A stretch of 64,000 bases of DNA, from the NCBI RefSeq assembly GCF_020216025.1, contig NZ_JAIWNC010000031.1, positions 1-64,000 on the forward strand, written 5' to 3'. Positions 41,028 to 48,175 of the stretch are shown here, one piece after another; the stretch's first letter is position 1; every line of letters starts with the position of its first letter. Position numbers and translations under genes: made by a program. The notes under the pieces were generated by a model. It was not told where the DNA came from. It saw only the letters and a program-made list of their open reading frames with translations, and made no database searches. This stretch comes from Jidongwangia harbinensis. Lineage in GTDB: Bacteria; Actinomycetota; Actinomycetes; Mycobacteriales; Micromonosporaceae.

Positions 41028-41492
41028 ATGATCACCTACTACCGGGACCGGGACGTGCTGGTCACCTCGACCGGCGTCCGGATGGGCGGCCGCGAATACC
41101 GGCTCGGCGACCTGCGCCAGGTCTGGCACCGCCGCGGCCGGCGCTCCTGGACCCGGGTGGCCGGGCGGGGCGCGCTGGGCCTGGCCATCCTCGCCCCGGT
41201 GGCGATCGGCCTGATCGGCATCGGCGTGGCCGTCCTGATCCACGCGTCCACCGGCACCACCGTGGCGCTGGTCGGCGGCGGCATCCTGATCGGCCTGGCC
41301 GCCGCGCCGCTGGCCGACTTCCTGCTCGAGCACGTCGACCGCTCCTACGACCGGGGCAGCCGCTGCCTGGAGATCTGGGCCCGGATCCGCGACGGCGAGG
41401 TGCTGCTGCTGCGCACCGACGACGCGCAGCGCTTCGGTCAGATCTATCGGGCCCTGCAGCGTGCACTGGACAGCGGGTCCGTGCCGCGTTAG
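41028..41492 (+). CDS. DUF6232-like membrane protein
   Basis: A 154-residue protein beginning MITYYRDRDVLVTSTGVRM, with two adjacent membrane helices (about 56-104) and a cytoplasmic C-terminus ending in RFGQIYRALQRAL. This matches the small actinobacterial DUF6232 type, assigned from memory. ATG at 41028 is preceded by a strong GGAGGGAGG. Function unknown. Confidence 0.72.
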   Translation: MITYYRDRDVLVTSTGVRMGGREYRLGDLRQVWHRRGRRSWTRVAGRGALGLAILAPVAIGLIGIGVAVLIHASTGTTVALVGGGILIGLAAAPLADFLLEHVDRSYDRGSRCLEIWARIRDGEVLLLRTDDAQRFGQIYRALQRALDSGSVPR

Positions 41493-41548
41493 CCGATTTC
41501 CGGATTTCCCCGCGCCGACCTCACCTGATCACTCACGATCAGAAGACA

Positions 41549-42091
41549 ATGAACACCACCCAGGTACGCCCCACAGGCATCGAGCGCACCTTCGGCGACG
41601 ACGAGATCATCGTCACGAAGACCGACCTCCGGGGCATCCTCACCTACGCCAACGACGTCTTCCTGCGCATCTCGGCACTCACCGAGGACGAGGCGATCGG
41701 GCAGCCGCACAACATCATCCGCCATCCGGACATGCCCCGGTCCGTGTTCAAGCTGCTCTGGGACACGGTCAAGGACGGCCGGGAGTTGTTCGCGTACGTG
41801 GTGAACATGGCCTCCGACGGCGCGCACTACTGGGTGCTGGCACACGTCACGCCGTCGCTCGACGCGGACGGGAAGGTAGTCGGCTTCCACTCCAACCGGC
41901 GCCGGCCGGACCCCGCCGCGGTCACCGCGGCCGCCGAGTTCTACGCGCAGCTGCGCGCCGAGGAGCGCCGGCACGACAGCTCCCCGGCCGCGCTGGACGC
42001 CTCCTGGACGATGCTCCAGCAGGCCCTGGCCGCACGCGGTCAGACATACGAGGAGTACGTCTGGGAGCTGACCAACGGAGGCAACCCGTGA
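41549..42091 (+). CDS. Soluble PAS-domain sensor, Aer-like
   Basis: A 180-residue cytoplasmic protein with a PAS fold close to the redox/aerotaxis sensor Aer: FGDDEIIVTKTDLRGILTYANDVFLRISAL, then IRHPDMPRSVF, then YWVLAHVTPSLD. The conserved RHPDMP motif is typical of Aer-type FAD-PAS domains. It has no membrane helix. GTG of the next gene overlaps its stop by 4 bp, so PAS and signalling domains are made as two coupled proteins. It probably senses redox or a small ligand. Confidence 0.85.
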   Translation: MNTTQVRPTGIERTFGDDEIIVTKTDLRGILTYANDVFLRISALTEDEAIGQPHNIIRHPDMPRSVFKLLWDTVKDGRELFAYVVNMASDGAHYWVLAHVTPSLDADGKVVGFHSNRRRPDPAAVTAAAEFYAQLRAEERRHDSSPAALDASWTMLQQALAARGQTYEEYVWELTNGGNP

Positions 42092-43014
42092 TCCGGCGTA
42101 CCGCGAGTGGCCACCCGTCCACACCGGACCAGGCCGTGGCCCTGGACCGGATCGCCGAGGTGTGCCGCCGGGCCTCCGCCGGCGACCTCGAGGTGCGGCT
42201 CGAACCGCTCGGCGACTCGGAGGCGGCGATCGCCACCCGGACCGCGCTGAACGGTCTGCTGGACATGGTCGACGCGTTCGTCCGGGAGTCCGGTGCCGCC
42301 TCCGAGGCCGCCGCCGAGGGCCGCTTCCACCGCCGGTTCCTGACCCGTGGCATGCGCGGCGTGTTCCGCCTCGCCGCCGAGCAGATCTCCGCGTCCGGCG
42401 CCGCGATGCACACCTCGGCGGAACGGGTGACCGAGGCGGCCCGCTCCCGGCTGGCGCTCGCCGACGAACTGGAGTCGGCCGTGCTCACCGTCTCCGAGCA
42501 GGTGGCCACGGCGGCGACCGAGATGGGCTCGTCCGCGAACGGGCTGAGTGACTTCGCCCGCGACGCGGTCGCCGACGCGGAGCGGGGCCTGAGCACGGTG
42601 ACGTCGCTGCGTACCGCGTCGGACCAGATCCGGCGCGCGGTCGACCTGATCAATCAGGTGGCGTCGCAGACCCGGCTGCTCGCGCTGAACGCCACCATCG
42701 AGGCGGCCCGGGCCGGCGAGGCGGGCCGCGGCTTCAGCGTGGTGGCCGGCGAGGTCAAGACGCTGGCCAACGAGACCAGCAGCTCCAGCGAGGAGATCAT
42801 GGGCCAGGTCACCACGGTCCAGCAGGCCGCGGCGGACGCGGTCGGCGTGCTGGAGGCGGTGACCGACAGCATCCGCGAGATGGGCACCCTGGTGAGCGGC
42901 ATCGCGGCCGCGGTCGACGGCCGCCACGACTCCGGGCTGACCGGGCTGTCCCAGCTCGCCGAGGTGCTGCGGTCCGAGGTGCACCGGTTCGTGTCCACCG
43001 CCCGCCAGGCCTAG
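42088..43014 (+). CDS. Soluble MCP signalling-domain protein
   Basis: A 308-residue cytoplasmic chemoreceptor-like protein. The N-terminus is an Ala-rich HAMP/helical region. A coiled-coil methyl-accepting domain follows with the hairpin tip INQVASQTRLLALNATIEAARAGEAGRGFSVVA, here landmarks INQVASQT, NATIEAARAGE and GRGFSVVA. The tip would contact CheA/CheW. GTG follows GGAGG with 6-base spacing and is translationally coupled to the PAS gene. Together they look like a two-piece Aer. No che genes are in the window. Confidence 0.87.
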   Translation: MIRRTASGHPSTPDQAVALDRIAEVCRRASAGDLEVRLEPLGDSEAAIATRTALNGLLDMVDAFVRESGAASEAAAEGRFHRRFLTRGMRGVFRLAAEQISASGAAMHTSAERVTEAARSRLALADELESAVLTVSEQVATAATEMGSSANGLSDFARDAVADAERGLSTVTSLRTASDQIRRAVDLINQVASQTRLLALNATIEAARAGEAGRGFSVVAGEVKTLANETSSSSEEIMGQVTTVQQAAADAVGVLEAVTDSIREMGTLVSGIAAAVDGRHDSGLTGLSQLAEVLRSEVHRFVSTARQA

Positions 43015-43017
43015 AGC

Positions 43018-43923
43018 TCAGCCGGCGGCGTAGAGCGCGTCGATGTCGGCCCGGCCGGGCAGGGAGTTGCTGGCACCCACCTGGCGCACGCAGGCCGCCC
43101 CGGCCGCGTTGGCCCAGCGCACCGCGTCCACCACGTCCCGGCCCTCGCCCCAGGCGACGGCCAGGGCGCCGGTGAACGCGTCCCCGGCGGCGGTGGTGTC
43201 GGAGACGTCCACCCGGAACGGCGCCACCGTCTCGTTGCGGCCGTCGCGGTCGGCGTACCAGGAGCCGGCACCGCCCAGCGTGAGCACCACCCGGGGCACC
43301 AGGCGCAGCAGGGCGTCCAGGTCGGGCTCCGCGCGGCCGGTCAGGGCCTGCGCCTCGCCCTGGTTCACCACCAGCAGGTCCACCGCGGCGAGCAGTTCCG
43401 GCGACAGCTCCCGGGCCGGCGCCGCGTTCAGGATCACCCGGGTGCCGCCGGACCGGGCGGCCCGGGCGGCCGCGGTCACCGTGGCGTCCGGGATCTCCTG
43501 TTGGCAGAGCAGCACGTCGGCGGCGGCGATGGCGGCGGTCTCCGCATCGGTGAGGTCGGCGAACGTGCGGTTCGCGCCGGGGCTCACGATGATCGAGTTC
43601 TCGCCGGCCCGGTCCACCATGATGATCGCGACCCCGGAGTCGCCGTACGCCGTGCGCAGGTGGGTGGTGTCGACGCCGGAGGCGCGGAGCCGGGCGTCGA
43701 TGGTGACGCCGAACGCGTCCGAGCCGATCGCGCCGAGGAACGTGCACCGGCCGCCGGCACGCGCCGCGGCGATGGCCTGGTTGGCGCCCTTGCCGCCGGG
43801 GGTCATCACGAAGCCGTCGCCGAGCACCGTCTCGCCGGGCCGCGGCAGGCGCTCGGCCAGGCCGACCAGGTCCATGTTCGCGCTGCCCGCGACGACGATC
43901 CGCGGTGGCGTGCCGTCGGCCAT
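43018..43923 (-). CDS. rbsK: Ribokinase
   Basis: PfkB-family sugar kinase, 301 residues, phosphorylating D-ribose or a related sugar. It has both signature blocks: the N-terminal GGKGANQAIAAAR and the C-terminal DTTAAGDAFTG with the catalytic base Asp. ATG begins MADGTPPR. The ABC ATPase and ROK regulator genes lie upstream on the same strand, with only 10 bases between the ATPase stop and this start, suggesting one transcript. No ribose transporter permease is near. Confidence 0.9.
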   Translation of the reverse strand: MADGTPPRIVVAGSANMDLVGLAERLPRPGETVLGDGFVMTPGGKGANQAIAAARAGGRCTFLGAIGSDAFGVTIDARLRASGVDTTHLRTAYGDSGVAIIMVDRAGENSIIVSPGANRTFADLTDAETAAIAAADVLLCQQEIPDATVTAAARAARSGGTRVILNAAPARELSPELLAAVDLLVVNQGEAQALTGRAEPDLDALLRLVPRVVLTLGGAGSWYADRDGRNETVAPFRVDVSDTTAAGDAFTGALAVAWGEGRDVVDAVRWANAAGAACVRQVGASNSLPGRADIDALYAAG

Positions 43924-43933
43924 GGTGTCTCCC

Positions 43934-44755
43934 CTACGCGGCCCGGGCCGTGTACCGGTCGCCCGTGCGCTGCACCACCAGGGGTAGCCCGAACGTCTTC
44001 GACAGGTTCTCCGCGGTCATCGTCTCGGCCAGCAGGCCGGCCGCCACCACGGTGCCCTCGCGCAGCAGCATGGCGTGGGTGAAGCCGGGCGGGATCTCCT
44101 CGACGTGGTGGGTGACCAGGACCATGGCCGGTGCGTCCGGGTCGGCCGCCAGCTCGCTGAGCCGGGCCAGCAGCTCCTCGCGGCCGCCGAGGTCGAGCCC
44201 CGCGGCCGGCTCGTCCAGCAGCATCAGCTCCGGATCGGTCATCAGGGCCCGGGCGATCAGGGTGCGCTTGCGCTCGCCCTCGGAGAGGGTGCCGAACTCC
44301 CGGTCCACCAGCGGGCCCATGCCGAGCTGGTCGAGCAGCGCCCGGGCCCGGCCCTCGTCCTGCGGGTCGTAGCTCTCCCGCCACCGGCCGACCACCGACC
44401 ACGCCGCGGTGACCACCACGTCGAGCACCCGCTCGGCCGGCGGCACCCGCTCGGCGAGCTGGCCGGTGGAGAGGCCGATCCGGGTCCGCAGCTCGTTGAC
44501 GTCGGTGCGGCCGAGCCGTTCGCCGAGCACGTACGCGGTGCCGCGGGACGGGTGCAGGCGGGCCGACGCGAGGTTGAGCAGCGTGGTCTTGCCGGCGCCG
44601 TTCGGGCCCAGTACCACCCAGCGCTCGTCCAGTTCGACCTGCCAGGTCACGTCGCGGAGCAGATGGCTGCCGCCGCGGATGACGCTCAGCCGGTCGAAGG
44701 CGATGACGGTGTCGTCGTCCGGCGGACGGGGTACGGGAACAACAGCTTCGAGCAC
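43934..44755 (-). CDS. ABC transporter ATP-binding protein, orphan
   Basis: A single ATP-binding domain with Walker A GPNGAGKTTLL, signature LSEGERKR, Walker B LMLLDEPAAGLD and switch His in VTHH, 273 residues. It resembles the ModF-like stand-alone ATPases. No permease or binding protein accompanies it. I start at the GTG at 44755. The alternative GTG at 44812 would overlap the ROK stop by 4 bp but adds a poorly conserved leader. Its partner, if any, is elsewhere. Confidence 0.84.
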   Translation of the reverse strand: MLEAVVPVPRPPDDDTVIAFDRLSVIRGGSHLLRDVTWQVELDERWVVLGPNGAGKTTLLNLASARLHPSRGTAYVLGERLGRTDVNELRTRIGLSTGQLAERVPPAERVLDVVVTAAWSVVGRWRESYDPQDEGRARALLDQLGMGPLVDREFGTLSEGERKRTLIARALMTDPELMLLDEPAAGLDLGGREELLARLSELAADPDAPAMVLVTHHVEEIPPGFTHAMLLREGTVVAAGLLAETMTAENLSKTFGLPLVVQRTGDRYTARAA

Positions 44756-44808
44756 CCGTCCATCCAACCACGCACCGGTCGGGGGCCTCGCGACGGCCGC
44801 CGCGTGCC

Positions 44809-45987
44809 TCACCCGGTGGTCGAACCGAACACCTCGTCACGGACCGCGTCCAGCGCGGTGCGCAGCGCGCCGTGCAGCACCGGCTCCGCGGCCACCCCGG
44901 TGACCGTCACCTTCGGTGCGACCAGGGTGATCGCCGCGACCTCCCGCTCGACCCGTTCGGCGAGCGCGGTGCCGCCGGCCTTGCCCACCTCGCCGGCCAG
45001 CACCACCAACGGCGGATCGAGGACCACGCAGGTGGCGGCCACGCCGAGCGCGAGCCGGCCGGCCAGCTCGTCCAGCACCGGCTCGCCGGCCTCGCCCGCG
45101 GCCACCGCCGCGCGCACCACGTCGGCGCCCTCGGCACCGCGGAAGCCGTGCTGCCGGCCGATCGCCTTCGCCGCCTCGCCGCCGACCAGGGCCTGGAACG
45201 CGCCCCGCACGCCGCGCCGGGACACGTTGCGCGGCACCTCCGCACCCGGCACCGGCAGCCAGCCGATCTCCCCGGCGGCGCCGGTCGCACCCTGGTGCAG
45301 CCGGCCGTCGATCATCGTGGCCAGGCCGACGCCGCGGTCGACCCAGATCAGGACGAAGTTGTCGACGCCGGCGGCCGCGCCGCTGTGCGCCTCGGCGACC
45401 GCGGCCAGGTTCACGTCGTTGCCGAACGACACCGGCGTGCTGAGGTCGCGGCGCAGGTCGTCGAGGAGCCCGCGGTGCCAGCGGGGCAGGTCGTACGCGA
45501 AGGAGATCTCGCCGCTCTTCGGGTCGACCAGGCCGGGCGTGCCGAGCACCACCCGGCGTACCGACGCGGTGTCGGTGCCGGCCCGGGCCGCGGCCTGGAC
45601 CACCGCGCTGTGCACCACGCCGACCGGGTCGTCGGTGTCCTTGGTGGACTGCTCGACCCGGCCGACGACCGCGCCGGTGATGTCCGCACAGGCGGCCACC
45701 ACCAGGTCCGGGCCGACGTCGACGCCGATGACGTGGGCGCTACCGGGAGTCACCGCGTACAACTGCGCGTTGGGCCCGCGGCCACCGGCCTGCTCGCCCA
45801 CCCGGCGCACCAGGCCGCGCTCTTCCAGGCGTTCCACGAGCTGGGAGGCGGTGACCTTGCTGAGCCCGGTCATCTCGCCGAGCTGTGCGCGCGTCAGCGG
45901 TCCGCGGTTGAGCAGGAGTTCCAGCGCCGCGCGGTCGTTGAGCGCGCGCAGCAGCCGGGGTGTCCCCGGGAGGCGGGAGGCGGCCAT
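44809..45987 (-). CDS. ROK-family transcriptional regulator
   Basis: A 392-residue regulator: winged helix-turn-helix (residues 15-75, PLTRAQLGEMTGLSKVTASQLVERL) joined to a ROK sugar-kinase-like domain. ATG at 45987 follows AGGGGA; a longer in-frame ATG lacks a site. The ROK zinc-binding motif (GH...CxCGxxGC) is missing: the H position is Trp (GEIGWLPV) and no Cys triad follows. It is upstream of the ATPase and ribokinase genes, and likely responds to a sugar or sugar phosphate. Confidence 0.86.
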   Translation of the reverse strand: MAASRLPGTPRLLRALNDRAALELLLNRGPLTRAQLGEMTGLSKVTASQLVERLEERGLVRRVGEQAGGRGPNAQLYAVTPGSAHVIGVDVGPDLVVAACADITGAVVGRVEQSTKDTDDPVGVVHSAVVQAAARAGTDTASVRRVVLGTPGLVDPKSGEISFAYDLPRWHRGLLDDLRRDLSTPVSFGNDVNLAAVAEAHSGAAAGVDNFVLIWVDRGVGLATMIDGRLHQGATGAAGEIGWLPVPGAEVPRNVSRRGVRGAFQALVGGEAAKAIGRQHGFRGAEGADVVRAAVAAGEAGEPVLDELAGRLALGVAATCVVLDPPLVVLAGEVGKAGGTALAERVEREVAAITLVAPKVTVTGVAAEPVLHGALRTALDAVRDEVFGSTTG

Positions 45988-46155
45988 ACCAAGTCCCCTA
46001 GATTTAGGATGATTTCCCATACGGATCGGCGCACAGCACGTAGCCGCAGCGTAACGGTCCTCCCACCGGTCGACTGCAGCGCGTGGCCGATAGACACCGG
46101 GCGATCATGGCAGTTGTCGGCCCCCGAGGGCCAGACCCGTCCCACGGCGGAGGAC

Positions 46156-46169
46156 TTGAACGTGTTCAA
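46156..46169. promoter_or_regulatory. Operator 1, TTGAACGTGTTCAA
   Basis: Palindrome with 6-bp perfect arms (TTGAAC / GTTCAA) around a 2-bp centre. It overlaps the -35 box of the promoter for the downstream operon. It fits the TnnAACnnGTTnnA form known for KstR-type TetR regulators. Confidence 0.7.
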
Positions 46170-46184
46170 GAATTGCCCTACGAT
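46156..46184 (+). promoter_or_regulatory. Promoter of the TetR-regulated operon
   Basis: TTGAAC at 46156-46161, 17-base spacer, TACGAT at 46179-46184. The -35 is within operator 1, and the predicted start of transcription (about 46191) is followed directly by operator 2. Confidence 0.7.
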
Positions 46185-46198
46185 CATGGTGACCGTAG

Positions 46199-46212
46199 TT
46201 GAACACGTTCAA
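46199..46212. promoter_or_regulatory. Operator 2, TTGAACACGTTCAA
   Basis: Same arms as operator 1 with the inverted centre AC, lying 43 bp downstream (about four helical turns) in the 5' untranslated leader. The pair brackets the promoter and would allow two dimers to bind the same face. Confidence 0.7.
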
Positions 46213-46225
46213 GAAGGTGGCAGCC

Positions 46226-46705
46226 GTGGATCACAAGGTCTGGATGTATCTGGTCTACCTGGCGATCAGCGTCGGGCTGACGGTGTGGGTGGCGACCACG
46301 CTGTCCCGCAACGGCCTGGTCTTCCTGGAGGACGTCTTCTCCGACGCCAAGCTCGCCAAGGCCGTCAACCACCTGCTGGTGATGGGCTTCTACCTGCTCA
46401 ACCTCGGTTACGTCGCGGTGGCCATGCGGTCCGGCGCGGCCGTGCCGGACACCAGCCGGGCGCTGGAGACGCTGTCCTGGAAGATCGGGCTGGTGCTGCT
46501 GGTCCTCGGGGTCCTGCACTTCTTCAACGTGTTCTTCCTCAACCGCTACCGCCGCGGGCGCCTGCGCCAGCAGCAGGGACAGCCGCCGCTGCCGCCCGCC
46601 GGCCGGCTGCCGCACCACCCGCAGCAGCCACCGGCCGCCGGCCCGCGCGGCCCCTGGCCCGGCGCGGGCGGTCCCGGCCTGTCGCCCGGCCCGGCGCAGG
46701 CCTGA
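46226..46705 (+). CDS. Three-helix membrane protein, unknown function
   Basis: A 159-residue protein with three predicted membrane helices (about 6-27, 45-66 and 89-110) and a Gln/Pro/Gly-rich tail. I start at GTG 46226 with AAGGTGG 5 bases upstream. A TTG 27 bases earlier would place the start inside operator 2. It is the first gene of the TetR operon, followed by a DCC-family redox protein. I do not recognise the family. Confidence 0.75.
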   Translation: MDHKVWMYLVYLAISVGLTVWVATTLSRNGLVFLEDVFSDAKLAKAVNHLLVMGFYLLNLGYVAVAMRSGAAVPDTSRALETLSWKIGLVLLVLGVLHFFNVFFLNRYRRGRLRQQQGQPPLPPAGRLPHHPQQPPAAGPRGPWPGAGGPGLSPGPAQA

Positions 46706-46710
46706 CCACG

Positions 46711-47139
46711 ATGACCGCCGCACCCGCCGATCCGGTCGATGCCGGCGCCGACCGGATCGGCTCCTTCACGGTCCTCTACGACGCGGGCTGCCCGATCTGC
46801 CGGGCCGCCCGGCGCTGGCTGGCCGGCCGCGACCACCTCGTCCCGCTGGAGTTCCTGCCGGCCGGCTCGGCGCCGGCCCGGTCCCGCTTCCCCGGTCTCG
46901 ACCACGGCGCCAGCCTCCGGGACCTCACCGTGATCGCGGACACCGGCGCGGTCTACGTCGGCGACGGCGCCTGGCTGGCCTGCCTCTGGGCGCTGGCCGA
47001 CTACCGGGGCATGGCGGAACGGCTCGGCTCGCCGGCCCTGCTGCCGGCGGCACGCCGGTTCATCGCGGCGGCCGCAGCGGTGCGCCGGCAGACCCGGGAG
47101 GCGGACTACGGTGACGGATGTGACGACCGCTGCCGATGA
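46711..47139 (+). CDS. DCC-family (DUF393) thiol-disulfide protein
   Basis: A 142-residue protein of the predicted thiol-disulfide oxidoreductase DCC family. Its hallmark YDAGCPICRAARRWL carries a CxxC at residues 25-28 (approximate). ATG lies 5 bases after the previous stop, suggesting coupling. The 3' end overlaps the TetR gene by 29 bp. Small membrane and DCC proteins under one repressor suggest a redox or lipid-related stress function, but this is inference. Confidence 0.82.
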   Translation: MTAAPADPVDAGADRIGSFTVLYDAGCPICRAARRWLAGRDHLVPLEFLPAGSAPARSRFPGLDHGASLRDLTVIADTGAVYVGDGAWLACLWALADYRGMAERLGSPALLPAARRFIAAAAAVRRQTREADYGDGCDDRCR

Positions 47140-47878
47140 CGACGCCGCCGACCAGCCGACCGCGGCCCCGGACGCGGCGGGCGCGGACGCGACGGCGTCC
47201 GGCGAGGAGAAGCCGCGCCGGGCGCGGGGCGAGCAGACCCGGCAGCTGATCCTGGAGACCGCGCTCCGGCTGTTCCGCGAGCGGGGGTACGCCGAGACCA
47301 CCATGCGTGCCGTCGCCAAGGAGGCGGGCGTCGCGGTCGGTAACGCGTACTACTACTTCGACTCCAAGGAACACCTGATCCAGGGGTTCTACGACCGCAA
47401 CCAGCAGGCGCACCGGCTCGCCGCGCAGGCGGTGCTCGACGCCGAGAAGGACTTCGCCGCCCGGTTACGCGGCGTGCTGCACGCGGGTATCGACGTCAAC
47501 CAGCCGTATCACTCGTTCGCCGCCACGTTCTTCAAGACCGCGGCCGAACCGTCCTCCCCGCTGAGCCCGTTCTCCCGGGAGTCGTCGGCGGCCCGGGAGG
47601 CGGCCATCGCGATTTTCCGGGACGTGGTGGAGGGCTCCGGCGCGAAGCTCGACCCCGAGCTGCGCCGTGAGTTGCCCGAGCTGCTGTGGCTGGGCTGGAT
47701 GGGCGTGGTGCTGTTCTGGGTCTACGACCACTCGCCGGAGCAGCGCCGGACCCGGCGGCTGATCGACGGCGCGGTGCCGCTCATCGACCGCCTGGTCGCG
47801 CTGTCCCGGCTGCGCGTCCTGCGCCCCGCTCTGCGCCAGGTGCTCGCCCTGATCGACACCGTACGTTCTGACGATTGA
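47111..47878 (+). CDS. TetR-family transcriptional regulator
   Basis: A 255-residue repressor. A 37-residue acidic/Ala-rich leader precedes the TetR helix-turn-helix (QTRQLILETALRLFRERGY then MRAVAKEAGVAVGNAYYYF). The ligand domain is all-helical. GTG has GGAGG 9 bases upstream and lies within the DCC gene. It is the last gene of the operon that carries two TTGAACnnGTTCAA operators, so it probably represses its own operon. The operator form is that of KstR-like regulators of lipid metabolism. Confidence 0.87.
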   Translation: MTDVTTAADDDAADQPTAAPDAAGADATASGEEKPRRARGEQTRQLILETALRLFRERGYAETTMRAVAKEAGVAVGNAYYYFDSKEHLIQGFYDRNQQAHRLAAQAVLDAEKDFAARLRGVLHAGIDVNQPYHSFAATFFKTAAEPSSPLSPFSRESSAAREAAIAIFRDVVEGSGAKLDPELRRELPELLWLGWMGVVLFWVYDHSPEQRRTRRLIDGAVPLIDRLVALSRLRVLRPALRQVLALIDTVRSDD

Positions 47879-48054
47879 ATTAACTGAGAGTAACCATCGC
47901 CTAATCCCCGCGCGTGCTTTCCGCCCGGCCGTGGGGGGAAGTTCGGATCTGTTGCCCGAGTCTGGCCAGCCGAACGGCCAATTCCGGTACGCAGTGCTTC
48001 CGGCGCCCGCCGGTCACCACGTAGCGTTACGCCCCGGTAGGTGATCCTGGGGAC

Positions 48055-48100
48055 GTCGTGGGGATCCCGGGCTTCGGGACCAGTTCGAGATCCCCACGAC
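48055..48100. terminator. Hairpin 1 between TetR operon and NAD-GDH
   Basis: Perfect 12-bp arms GTCGTGGGGATC and GATCCCCACGAC with a 22-base loop holding CCCG/CGGG. It lies downstream of both convergent genes. The 176 bases before it (47879-48054) show no gene. Confidence 0.6.
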
Positions 48101-48110
48101 AGGTAACAGT

Positions 48111-48159
48111 GCGCCGGGCACCTCGCGATCTCGGGAGCGGTCAGCGAGGTGTCCGGCGC
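48111..48159. terminator. Hairpin 2, next to the NAD-GDH stop
   Basis: Arms GCGCCGGGCACCTCGC and GCGAGGTGTCCGGCGC pair over 16 bp with one mismatch around a 17-base loop. It ends 17 bases from the NAD-GDH stop and should terminate the leftward transcript. Confidence 0.7.
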
Positions 48160-48175
48160 ACGCCGTACCGGCAGG

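Noticed and set aside
46199..46226. TTG at 46199 as start of the membrane protein
   Set aside because: It lies in operator 2 and lacks a ribosome site; GTG 46226 has AAGGTGG.
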